A DNA stretch of 64,000 bases from an uncultured Dehalococcoidia bacterium. Its GTDB lineage: Bacteria > Chloroflexota > Dehalococcoidia > Bin125. The DNA lies in assembly GCA_958295515.1 (NCBI GenBank), contig CATQGW010000002.1, forward strand, positions 62,001 to 126,000. The letters run 5' to 3'. The notes below the pieces were generated by a model that ran no database searches, was not told where the DNA came from, and worked only from the letters and a program-made list of their open reading frames with translations. This document shows, piece after piece, positions 16,885 through 23,022 of the stretch (position 1 is its first letter; each line of letters begins with the position of its first letter). The position numbers and the translations under genes are program-made.

Positions 16885-18072
16885 TCAGTTGGCGTTGGGG
16901 GAGAGGATGACGGTGCCGTGGGTGTCGAGCGTGCCGCCGTTGCCGGAGCAGAGCACGATGTCGTGCTTCTCGACTTGGCGCTCGCCGCCCGAGCCGCGCG
17001 CCTGGATGATGCCCTCGGAGATCGGCGTCATGCCCCACATGTAGTAGCTGGAGAGCTGTCCGCCGCCGGTGTTGATCGGCAGCGCGCCGCCCGGTTTGGT
17101 GTGGCCTTCGGCGACCCAGTCGGCGGCTTCGCCCTTGCCGACGATGCCGTAGTCCTCGATCGTGCGCAGCACGGTGTAGGTGTAGCAGTCGTAGAACTCG
17201 CAGACATCGACATCCTGCGGTCCGACGCCGGCCATCGCGTAGGCGGTCTCGCCGGCGATGGTCGCGCCGGAGGTGGTGCCGACCTCGACCTCGGCGTGCG
17301 GCAGGTTGCCGGGGTGCCCCTGGCCCATGCCCCAGATGTAGGCGGGGCTGGATTGCAGGTCGCGGGCGCGCTCGGCGGTGGTCACGATCGTGGCCACCGC
17401 GCCGTTGGAGACGAGGCAGCAGTCGAGCAGGTGGAACGGCTCGATGATCCAGCGCGAGTTGTGGTAGTCCTCGAGCGTGATCGGAGTGCGCATCGTGGCG
17501 TGCGGGTTCATGGTCGCCCACTCGCGCTGCGCCACGGCGACCTTGCCGAAGTGGTCGTTGGTCGCGCCGTAGGTCTCCATGTAGCGGCGCGCGGCGAGCG
17601 CGTAGGAGGTGTTGGCGCCGTAGAAGCCGAAGGCGGGCATCAGGGAGTTCATCCCGACCGGTCCGCGCCGCCCGGCGCCGCCGTAGGCCGCGCCTGCGGA
17701 GCCGCCTTTTTGCAGCGGCGCGTCGGCGAAGACGCAGGCGACGTAGTTGGCCATGCCGTGATGCACGGCCATCGCCGCATACTGGATCATCGCCGAGGCG
17801 GTCGCGCCGAACGAGTTCATGTGGTTGAGCAGGCGCAGATTGCGCAGGCCGAGGTAGTTCTGGAGCGGGATCGAGATGCCGGTGCCCATCATGCCGGTGA
17901 TGCCGGGGTTGATCAGCAGGCCGTCGAGGTCGTCTTTGGCGAGCCCGGCGTCGTCCATCGCCAGTCGGATCGCCTCGCCGGCGAACCAGGAGGCGTCGTG
18001 CCCGTAGACCTTGCCCATCTCGGTGATGCCCAGCCCGCAAACCGCCGTCTGTCCTCGAATCGGGTCTGCCAT
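16885..18072 (-). CDS. Thiolase-fold protein (SCP-x type), operon head
   Basis: The 395-residue product is a thiolase-superfamily protein: AVCGLGITEMGKVYG at the N-terminus, AIRLAMDDAGL, DLDGLLINPG, and a C-terminal NTGGGQLSSYYMWGM loop. As in the thiolase at 4249-5508, the usual nucleophile region has no Cys (MNSFGATASAM). ATG 18072 is preferred over an in-frame TTG at 18087 because GGAGG sits eight bases before it and would lie inside the longer frame. A TAAACT hexamer further up is a possible -10. It heads the operon thiolase, DUF35, small ORF, CaiB, CaiB. Confidence 0.84.
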   Translation of the reverse strand: MADPIRGQTAVCGLGITEMGKVYGHDASWFAGEAIRLAMDDAGLAKDDLDGLLINPGITGMMGTGISIPLQNYLGLRNLRLLNHMNSFGATASAMIQYAAMAVHHGMANYVACVFADAPLQKGGSAGAAYGGAGRRGPVGMNSLMPAFGFYGANTSYALAARRYMETYGATNDHFGKVAVAQREWATMNPHATMRTPITLEDYHNSRWIIEPFHLLDCCLVSNGAVATIVTTAERARDLQSSPAYIWGMGQGHPGNLPHAEVEVGTTSGATIAGETAYAMAGVGPQDVDVCEFYDCYTYTVLRTIEDYGIVGKGEAADWVAEGHTKPGGALPINTGGGQLSSYYMWGMTPISEGIIQARGSGGERQVEKHDIVLCSGNGGTLDTHGTVILSPNAN

Positions 18073-18167
18073 GTGTGATTCCTCCAAGCTGCGGCGACAG
18101 TTTAGCAGCGGCTAACGTGCGCACGATCCAAGCCCTGGCCTCTGGCGGTCCCGATGAGGAGTAGATC

Positions 18168-18683
18168 ATGGCCGACGGCGATGAGCGAATGCTGGGCACG
18201 GGCGACGACAGTGGCCCGGACTTGCTCTACGAAATCGCCCGCTGGCGTCTGGATGAGCAGTTGGAGCGTGTCAAATCCCTGGACAACAAGCTCGCGGCGA
18301 CATTCACCCTGAACGCCGCGGTGATCGCGCTGTTCGGCGTCGCGCTCGCATTCACCGATCGTGGTCTTGCGTATCACGTATGGGGGCTCGCAGTCGGCGT
18401 ACTCGCCATCTTCGTGGTCAACCTGGTGTTCGTCTGGCGCGCCTATCGGCAGCAGCAATGGAGTGTGCGGCCGGATCTCGAGAAGCTCGACAGCCTGATC
18501 CACGCCTATTCGGGCATTGCCCTTCGTGAGTGGGCGGCGCGGGAGATTATGACGTCGCTGACGCAGAACGACATCGTGTTGAAACGGAAAGGCCGAGACA
18601 GCCGACTCGCGTTTGCTGCAGCGGTTGTGGATGCGGCGTTGATCGGCATCACCGCCGTCACCGCGACAGCGCCGTTCGCCTGA
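18168..18683 (+). CDS. Small membrane protein resembling SLATT/PycTM effectors
   Basis: A 171-residue protein with an N-terminal amphipathic segment RWRLDEQLERVKSLDNK (residues 26-41), a first hydrophobic helix at about 43-63, a second at about 70-92, a cytoplasmic stretch with RPDLEKLDSLI and REWAAREIM, and a last helix at about 148-170. The motif before the first helix recalls SLATT-type and Pycsar TM proteins, which act as membrane effectors in nucleotide-signalled defence, but no cyclase gene is nearby, so the comparison is structural only. A GAGGAGTAG ribosome binding site supports the ATG. Its 3' end is repeated twice downstream as relics. Confidence 0.65.
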   Translation: MADGDERMLGTGDDSGPDLLYEIARWRLDEQLERVKSLDNKLAATFTLNAAVIALFGVALAFTDRGLAYHVWGLAVGVLAIFVVNLVFVWRAYRQQQWSVRPDLEKLDSLIHAYSGIALREWAAREIMTSLTQNDIVLKRKGRDSRLAFAAAVVDAALIGITAVTATAPFA

Positions 18684-18704
18684 GCCGAACGGGCGGAGCG
18701 ATCG

Positions 18705-18818
18705 CTAGAGAGGCTTGTAGATCAGCACTTCCGGCCCCGGCGGCGGCAACTCGCGCTTGGGCTTCTCCGCGCCCTTGGCTTCGCTCGCAGGCTTCGTCTC
18801 GGACTTCGTGTCGGCCAT
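18705..18818 (-). CDS. Tiny protein of the PPPGPEV family, copy 1
   Basis: This 37-codon gene has a strong ribosome binding site (GGGAGGTG, six bases before the ATG). The product has a Lys/Glu-rich first half (SETKPASEAKG) and ends in ELPPPGPEVLIYKPL. Copy 2 at 18936-19049 encodes the same protein except for one residue (G16 becomes S), despite several silent changes (for example ACG/ACT and TTG/TTA). That pattern suggests the protein sequence is under selection. It matches no family I know and is too short for a fold call; a soluble, disordered peptide is likely. Confidence 0.65.
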   Translation of the reverse strand: MADTKSETKPASEAKGAEKPKRELPPPGPEVLIYKPL

Positions 18819-18848
18819 CTCAGCACCTCCCGCTCATTCTAGCTCGCC

Positions 18849-18887
18849 TCAGACCACGATCTCCTCCGCATCGTCCACGCTGGTTGC
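18849..18887 (-). pseudogene. Relic of FabI-like SDR 3' end, first copy
   Basis: On the minus strand the sequence reads SVDDAEEIVV followed by TGA, aligning with the NVDGAEDITVL end of the SDR at 19542-20354. The rest of the gene is absent. Confidence 0.6.
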
Positions 18888-18914
18888 GTCACCGCGACAG
18901 CGCCGTTCGCCTGA
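18888..18914 (+). pseudogene. Relic of the 18168 gene 3' end, second copy
   Basis: Repeats the codons for TATAPFA and the stop of the membrane gene at 18168-18683, at the start of the second 231-bp unit. Confidence 0.6.
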
Positions 18915-18935
18915 GCCGAACGGGCGGAGCGATCG

Positions 18936-19049
18936 CTAGAGAGGCTTGTAGATCAGCACTTCCGGCCCCGGCGGCGGTAACTCGCGCTTGGGCTTCTCTG
19001 CGCTCTTGGCCTCGCTCGCAGGCTTCGTCTCAGACTTAGTGTCGGCCAT
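18936..19049 (-). CDS. Tiny protein of the PPPGPEV family, copy 2
   Basis: Second 37-codon copy, with the identical GGGAGGTGCTGAG leader before its ATG and one amino-acid difference from copy 1. It ends in the same ELPPPGPEVLIYKPL. It lies inside the second 231-bp tandem unit. Confidence 0.65.
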   Translation of the reverse strand: MADTKSETKPASEAKSAEKPKRELPPPGPEVLIYKPL

Positions 19050-19077
19050 CTCAGCACCTCCCGCTCATCGTAGCTCG

Positions 19078-19143
19078 CCCAGAGCACCATGATGTCCTCT
19101 GCGCCGTCTACGTTGATCGTGTTGCTGGTCAGCCGCCGGCGCC
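19078..19143 (-). pseudogene. Relic of FabI-like SDR 3' end, second copy
   Basis: The minus strand reads LTSNTINVDGAEDIMVL, nearly the same as LTGNTINVDGAEDITVL at the end of the intact SDR, but the TGA stop has become TGG and no upstream coding sequence remains. Confidence 0.75.
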
Positions 19144-19159
19144 TCGTAGGATGTGGCTG

Positions 19160-19253
19160 AATCGGGCGGAGAGGCCACCATGTCGCCTTGGCGATTTTGG
19201 ACGCCGTGCTGGTTGGTGTCACTGCGGTGAGCGCTGTAGCACCGTTCGCGTAG
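19160..19253 (+). pseudogene. Relic of the 18168 gene 3' end, third copy
   Basis: The frame ending at the TAG of 19251-19253 reads ALAILDAVLVGVTAVSAVAPFA, aligning with AAVVDAALIGITAVTATAPFA at the end of the membrane gene. It is more diverged than the copy at 18888, so this duplication is older. Confidence 0.65.
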
Positions 19254-19273
19254 CCGGCGTTGGGGAAGCGAGA

Positions 19274-19510
19274 TCACAGGCCTCTACGGACCCATACCTC
19301 GCGGCCGGGCGGAGGCAGATCGGAGTCGGCTTCAAGCCGCGCTTCCGGGTCATACACGAGCTCGTAGCCCTGATCCGTCCGCACGTGACAGCCGCACTCG
19401 TATCCACTCCGGACAAGCGACTGCACCTTGTCAACCAGTCGAGACCGCCAAGAGGCATCGCCTGCGGCTTGCTGGCGGGACCTGACCTGCGGCGCCGGTA
19501 CATCCACCAT
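19274..19510 (-). CDS. Small protein of the PPPGPEV family, long diverged copy 3
   Basis: The 78-residue product ends in DLPPPGREVWVRRGL, matching the C-terminal motif of the 37-residue copies. Its leader GGAGGTGCTGAGCC is also shared. The added central part contains the pair CGCHVRTDQGYELVYDPEA. It follows the FabI-like SDR by 31 bases, which probably shows the original operon position of this family: M20 peptidase, SDR, small gene. Function unknown. Confidence 0.65.
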   Translation of the reverse strand: MVDVPAPQVRSRQQAAGDASWRSRLVDKVQSLVRSGYECGCHVRTDQGYELVYDPEARLEADSDLPPPGREVWVRRGL

Positions 19511-19541
19511 GGCTCAGCACCTCCTGCCCATTGTAGCCCGC

Positions 19542-20354
19542 TCAGAGCACCGTGATGTCCTCTGCGCCGTCTACGTTGATTGTGTTGCCGGTTAGCCAGT
19601 TGGTCTCTGTGGCGCTGAGCGCGATGATTGCCTGGGCGATGTCGGACGGGGCGGTGACGCGCCCGGACGGATTGTGCTCGCGCGCGAAATCGAGCAGCTG
19701 CACGCCGGCGGGAATCTTCTCCAGCGCCGGGGTGTGGGTGATGCCGGCCTTGATCGCGTTGGCGGCGATGCCCTGCGGCGCCAGCTCCACCGCCAGCTGC
19801 CGTAGATGGGCGGCCAGCGCCGCCTTTGCCGCCGAGACCGCGCCGTACTGCGGAATCACCCGCAGGTCGCCGCCCGAGGTCATCCCGTAAATCTTGCCGC
19901 CCTCGCCCAGCAGCCCGCGCGAGACCATGTCCTGCGTCCAGTAGACGACCGAGTTGGCCATCACATCGAGCGTCATTTCCATCTGGCGCTGGGTGATCGG
20001 GCGGTCCTCTTTGGCTCCGATGTATGGGCCCAACGTGCCGAAGGCGAGCGAGTGCAGCAACACACGCACCGTTTTCGGTCCTTCGGCGGCGTCGAGCCGC
20101 TCGCGCAGATCGTCGAGCACCGCGCCGCGCTTCTCAGCGTCGGCGGCGTTGATGTTGTGGAAGACCGCCTCGCGCTCGTGCTCGGCGATCTCGGCAGTGA
20201 TCCGCTCGACATTGGGCATCGTCGAGCGACGGTCCAAGTGGACGCCGCAGATGTGCATGCCGGCCGCCGCCAGCGCGGTGGCGCAGGCTGCGCCGAAGCC
20301 CGAGGACGCGCCGAGGATCAGCGCCCACTGTTGATCAAGCGCGGGATTTCGCAC
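19542..20354 (-). CDS. FabI-like SDR (enoyl-ACP reductase-type)
   Basis: A 270-residue protein with the cofactor loop GASSGFG, VLLHSLAFG, and the spaced Tyr-x6-Lys active site QYGAVSAAKAAL. That spacing is the FabI signature rather than the Tyr-x3-Lys of classical SDRs. It ends in NTINVDGAEDITVL. The GTG start at 20354 is preceded by AGGAAGGAA. FabI-type enzymes reduce enoyl-ACP or enoyl-CoA with NAD(P)H; whether this copy serves fatty acid synthesis is uncertain because no fab genes are nearby. It follows the M20 peptidase by 29 bases. Confidence 0.78.
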   Translation of the reverse strand: MRNPALDQQWALILGASSGFGAACATALAAAGMHICGVHLDRRSTMPNVERITAEIAEHEREAVFHNINAADAEKRGAVLDDLRERLDAAEGPKTVRVLLHSLAFGTLGPYIGAKEDRPITQRQMEMTLDVMANSVVYWTQDMVSRGLLGEGGKIYGMTSGGDLRVIPQYGAVSAAKAALAAHLRQLAVELAPQGIAANAIKAGITHTPALEKIPAGVQLLDFAREHNPSGRVTAPSDIAQAIIALSATETNWLTGNTINVDGAEDITVL

Positions 20355-20383
20355 GGCGAGTTCCTTCCTGTGAGCGGGTCTGC

Positions 20384-21694
20384 TCAGGCGGCGGTGAAGC
20401 GGCGCACGACCTCGAACAGAATCTGGATGCCGGTGTTGAGCCCGTCGATCGGGATGCGCTCGTTGTGTCCATGCACACCGGCCGCCAGCGAGGCGTCCAT
20501 CAGGGTGGGCACGAAGCCGTAGGCGTGAACGCCGTGGCGGCGCAGCACGCGCGAATCGGTGAAACCCACGCAGGTCGAGGGGATCACCAGCGCGCCCTCG
20601 ATCTGTTCGCGCACCACATCCTCGACCACGTTGACCAGCTCCGTCTGAAACTCCGAGGCCGGCGACTCCGACTGGAAGACCGCCTCGATCTCCACCTTGT
20701 CGTCGTCGATCACTTCTTTCATGCTGCGAATGAACGCATCGTGCGATTCGCCCGGCAGCAGCCGACAGTCCAGCGTCGCTTCGGCGTCGGCGGGGATCAC
20801 GTTGTGCTTGAAGCCGCTGGTCGCGCCGGTGTTGGAGATCGTGTTCTGGGTGATTGCTGAGAACGTCGGGTAGGTCTGGCGCAGCCGCGCGACCGAGGGC
20901 GCACCCTTGGGCCAGGCGTTGCCCGCGCGCAGGCGGTGCAGCGCTTCCTGCGTCTGCGGCTGCACCACAATCGAGCGCTCCCACTCCTGAATGCGGTAGA
21001 GCGCGCGCACCAGTCGATCCATGGCGTTGTCGGCGTGCGGCGTCGAGCCGTGCCCCGGCTGTCCTTCGGCGCGCAGGCGCAGCCAGAGCGGCCCCTTCTC
21101 GGAGGGCGAGCAGGCGAAGACGGGGTGCTGCGAGCCGAGGAAATTGAGCGATCCCATCCCGCCCTCGTTGAGCGCGAACTCCGGCTCGGTCAACCAGTCG
21201 CGGTGCTCTTTGTCGAGCCACTCCATCCCGAACGCGCTGCCCGCCTCTTCGTCGGCTACGGCGAGGAAGACGATGTCGCGATTGGGGGTCAGATTGAGCC
21301 GCTTGAAGAGCAGCATCACCAGCAGCTCGAGCACGCCCATGCTCTTCATATCCAGCGCGCCGCGGCCCCAGATTTCGCCGTCGCGCACCTCGGCGGCGAA
21401 CGGGTCCACCTCCCAGAACTCGGGCTGCGCCGGCACCACATCGGTGTGGTTGAGCAGCATCAGCGGGCGCTGCTCGCCGCTGCCGGCCAGCCGCGTGCGC
21501 ATCGAGACCCGCCCGGGGCCGGCCTCGACGTACTCCGTCTGGTAGCCCTCGCGTTCCAGCCGCTCGGCCAGAAACTCCGCCGCCACCTGCTCGTTGCCGG
21601 GCGGGTTCGTGGTGTCGATCCGCAGGTACTCGGTCAGCGTGGCGACGATTTCGGCGGTGACCTCGTCCCAGTCGATTTGAAGTGCATTTGTCAT
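20384..21694 (-). CDS. M20 family zinc peptidase
   Basis: The 436-residue protein is an ArgE/DapE/carboxypeptidase S-type hydrolase: the metal-binding motifs NHTDVVP, GRGALDMKS and ADEEAGSAFG and the C-terminal GHNERIPIDGLNTGI are all present. A dimerisation domain lies in the middle. It probably cleaves an acyl-amino acid or dipeptide in the cytoplasm. The ATG follows TATACT by only seven bases, so the mRNA looks leaderless. It heads the operon with the FabI-like SDR and the small gene at 19274. Confidence 0.88.
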   Translation of the reverse strand: MTNALQIDWDEVTAEIVATLTEYLRIDTTNPPGNEQVAAEFLAERLEREGYQTEYVEAGPGRVSMRTRLAGSGEQRPLMLLNHTDVVPAQPEFWEVDPFAAEVRDGEIWGRGALDMKSMGVLELLVMLLFKRLNLTPNRDIVFLAVADEEAGSAFGMEWLDKEHRDWLTEPEFALNEGGMGSLNFLGSQHPVFACSPSEKGPLWLRLRAEGQPGHGSTPHADNAMDRLVRALYRIQEWERSIVVQPQTQEALHRLRAGNAWPKGAPSVARLRQTYPTFSAITQNTISNTGATSGFKHNVIPADAEATLDCRLLPGESHDAFIRSMKEVIDDDKVEIEAVFQSESPASEFQTELVNVVEDVVREQIEGALVIPSTCVGFTDSRVLRRHGVHAYGFVPTLMDASLAAGVHGHNERIPIDGLNTGIQILFEVVRRFTAA

Positions 21695-21701
21695 AGGGGG
21701 G

Positions 21702-21707
21702 AGTATA
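21702..21707 (-). promoter_or_regulatory. -10 element, leaderless start of M20 peptidase
   Basis: TATACT on the minus strand, seven bases before the ATG at 21694. Confidence 0.55.
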
Positions 21708-21803
21708 CGAACCTGCCCCCTATGCGCTTGATTTCTGTTCCCTGCACCGCTTCCGCGTCCCGGCTTGAGCGGGAATCCCGTTGCGGGGCTTGGGAGATTG
21801 AAC

Positions 21804-21840
21804 GGCGAGATACCCGCGGCAAGCGCGGGTATGACGGAGG
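21804..21840. repeat. Palindromic intergenic repeat, site 1
   Basis: Contains ATACCCGCG-GCAAG-CGCGGGTAT (9-bp perfect stem, 5-base loop) preceded by GGCGAG and followed by GACGGAGG. It lies beyond the 3' end of the sirtuin gene. A related GAGCGGGAATCCCG stretch lies just before it. Confidence 0.75.
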
Positions 21841-21884
21841 AGGGGGCGCACCGGTGCCCGCGAAGCGGAGCAGCAGAAGCTTCT

Positions 21885-22685
21885 CTATTGGTCCCCGCTC
21901 CCTCGGAGCTCCTTCACTGACGCTGCGATCCGCGACATCAACTCGCCGGCTTTGTCGTGCAGCGCTACGGCGCAGTATTGCGTGATCACTGTGGGGTCGA
22001 GGTTGACCTCGATCATCGGGTGCCCGCGCTGCCCCACTGCGAACGCGAAATCGGCCGCAGGCGAAACCACGGCCGTGGTGCCCACCAGAAGCACGCAATC
22101 GGCCCGCGAGGACTCGCGGTAGCAGCGCTCCAGCGCGTCGGGCGGGATGGGCTCGCCGAACATCACCGTGTCGGTCTTCACGATGCCGCCGCAGTGGTCG
22201 CAGCGCGGCGGGAAGATTTCGGGGATTTCGTCGAACGGCGAGCGGGTGGTGCATTGGGTGCAGCGCAGCAGTCGGCTGTTGCCGTGAATTTCGGTCAGCC
22301 GCTCCATCCCGGCCAGGCGGTGCAGGCCGTCCACATTTTGGGTGATCGTGTGCTTGAGCACGCCGATTCGCTCGAGCTCGGCCATGGCGAAGTGCGCGTC
22401 GTTGGGCTGCGCGTTGACCAGGCTGGCGGTCAGCTCGTCGGGGTTGCGCCGCCGTTCGGCGACATTCCGCCACCAGTCGGCGGGGCTGTCGCGGAACTCG
22501 TCGAACTGGTTCAAGGGCGGCTCGCCGTGCTTGGTCCACAACCCGTCCTTGCCGCGGAAGGTGGGGATCCCCGACTCGGCCGAGATGCCCGCGCCGGTCA
22601 GGGCGATGCAGTAGGAAGCGTCGGCCAGCAGTGCGGCGGCGCGGCGGATGTCTTCGCCGTGGGGATCGTCGTGGGGTGTGGTCAT
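21885..22685 (-). CDS. Sir2-family NAD-dependent protein deacylase
   Basis: A 266-residue sirtuin with GAGISAESGIPTFRG, TQNVDGLH, the catalytic His in EIHGN, and zinc cysteines in CTQC and CDHC. It removes acyl groups from lysines using NAD and probably resets acetyl-CoA-linked enzymes. A TACAAT hexamer at 22694-22699 lies eight bases before the ATG, so the gene may have its own near-leaderless promoter. Further upstream on the same strand is a 16-codon mini-gene with two strong hairpins. Confidence 0.87.
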   Translation of the reverse strand: MTTPHDDPHGEDIRRAAALLADASYCIALTGAGISAESGIPTFRGKDGLWTKHGEPPLNQFDEFRDSPADWWRNVAERRRNPDELTASLVNAQPNDAHFAMAELERIGVLKHTITQNVDGLHRLAGMERLTEIHGNSRLLRCTQCTTRSPFDEIPEIFPPRCDHCGGIVKTDTVMFGEPIPPDALERCYRESSRADCVLLVGTTAVVSPAADFAFAVGQRGHPMIEVNLDPTVITQYCAVALHDKAGELMSRIAASVKELRGSGDQ

Positions 22686-22693
22686 TGCGGTCG

Positions 22694-22699
22694 ATTGTA
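22694..22699 (-). promoter_or_regulatory. -10 element close to the sirtuin start
   Basis: TACAAT on the minus strand, eight bases before the ATG at 22685; no ribosome binding site lies in between. Confidence 0.45.
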
Positions 22700-22732
22700 G
22701 AAAGTAGGCCAGAAAAGTGGGCCAGACACGAC

Positions 22733-22756
22733 GACGCCCCCGCTGCCGGGGGCGTC
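22733..22756 (-). terminator. Strong hairpin between mini-gene and sirtuin
   Basis: GACGCCCCC-loop-GGGGGCGTC is a perfect 9-bp stem with a 6-base loop. No T-tract follows on either strand, so it is either a terminator without a U-tract or a regulatory or RNA-stability element. Confidence 0.55.
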
Positions 22757-22768
22757 TGCTGTGTACTG

Positions 22769-22784
22769 CGCGCCCCGAGGGGCG
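22769..22784 (-). terminator. GC-rich hairpin after the 16-codon mini-gene
   Basis: GCGCCCCGAGGGGCGC lies five bases past the mini-gene stop codon on the minus strand. Confidence 0.5.
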
Positions 22785-22789
22785 CCGAG

Positions 22790-22840
22790 CTAATCGACTT
22801 GCAGTACTCCAAAGACGAGGTGGATATTGAGTTTCCGCAT
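22790..22840 (-). CDS. 16-residue mini-gene or leader peptide upstream of sir2
   Basis: The ATG at 22840 is preceded by GAGAGGAG, among the best ribosome binding sites in the window, and by a promoter-like pair (TTGCAA, 18 bases, TAGGAT). The product, MRKLNIHLVFGVLQVD, is short, and two GC-rich hairpins follow at once. It could be an attenuation leader for the sirtuin or an independent tiny gene; the separate TACAAT next to sir2 slightly favours the second view. It matches no peptide known to me. Confidence 0.45.
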   Translation of the reverse strand: MRKLNIHLVFGVLQVD

Positions 22841-22876
22841 CGAGCGTCTCCTCTCGCCTTCCCTCTTGCCATGTTT

Positions 22877-22906
22877 ATCCTAGCACAACTCGCGCAGACT
22901 TTGCAA
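22877..22906 (-). promoter_or_regulatory. Promoter of the 16-codon mini-gene
   Basis: On the minus strand TTGCAA (22901-22906) and TAGGAT (22877-22882) are 18 bases apart, and a TG precedes the -10 as in extended -10 promoters. Confidence 0.5.
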
Positions 22907-23022
22907 AGCGGGGCTTGCGCGTAGTTCTTCCCCGCCATCCACGACCGTTGGCCGATCTGCGGGTAGACTGCGCGACAAGCCGCGAGCCGGCCGTGGGAGT
23001 ATCGCCAGATGCGAGCTGAGCC

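Larger units (their letters stand above)
18657..19118. repeat. Two tandem 231-bp units
   Basis: Sequence 18657-18887 is repeated at 18888-19118 with a constant 231-base offset. Each unit holds the last codons of the 18168 membrane gene on the plus strand, a 37-codon gene on the minus strand with its leader, and a relic of the FabI-like SDR 3' end on the minus strand. The small-gene part is nearly identical; the SDR part has diverged more. Confidence 0.85.

Noticed and set aside
16885-18087. TTG start at 18087 for the thiolase
   Set aside because: The GGAGG ribosome binding site would lie inside the coding region; ATG 18072 fits better.
22733-22756. Standard rho-independent terminator
   Set aside because: The stem is strong, but no T-tract follows on either strand, so it is not called as a classical terminator.
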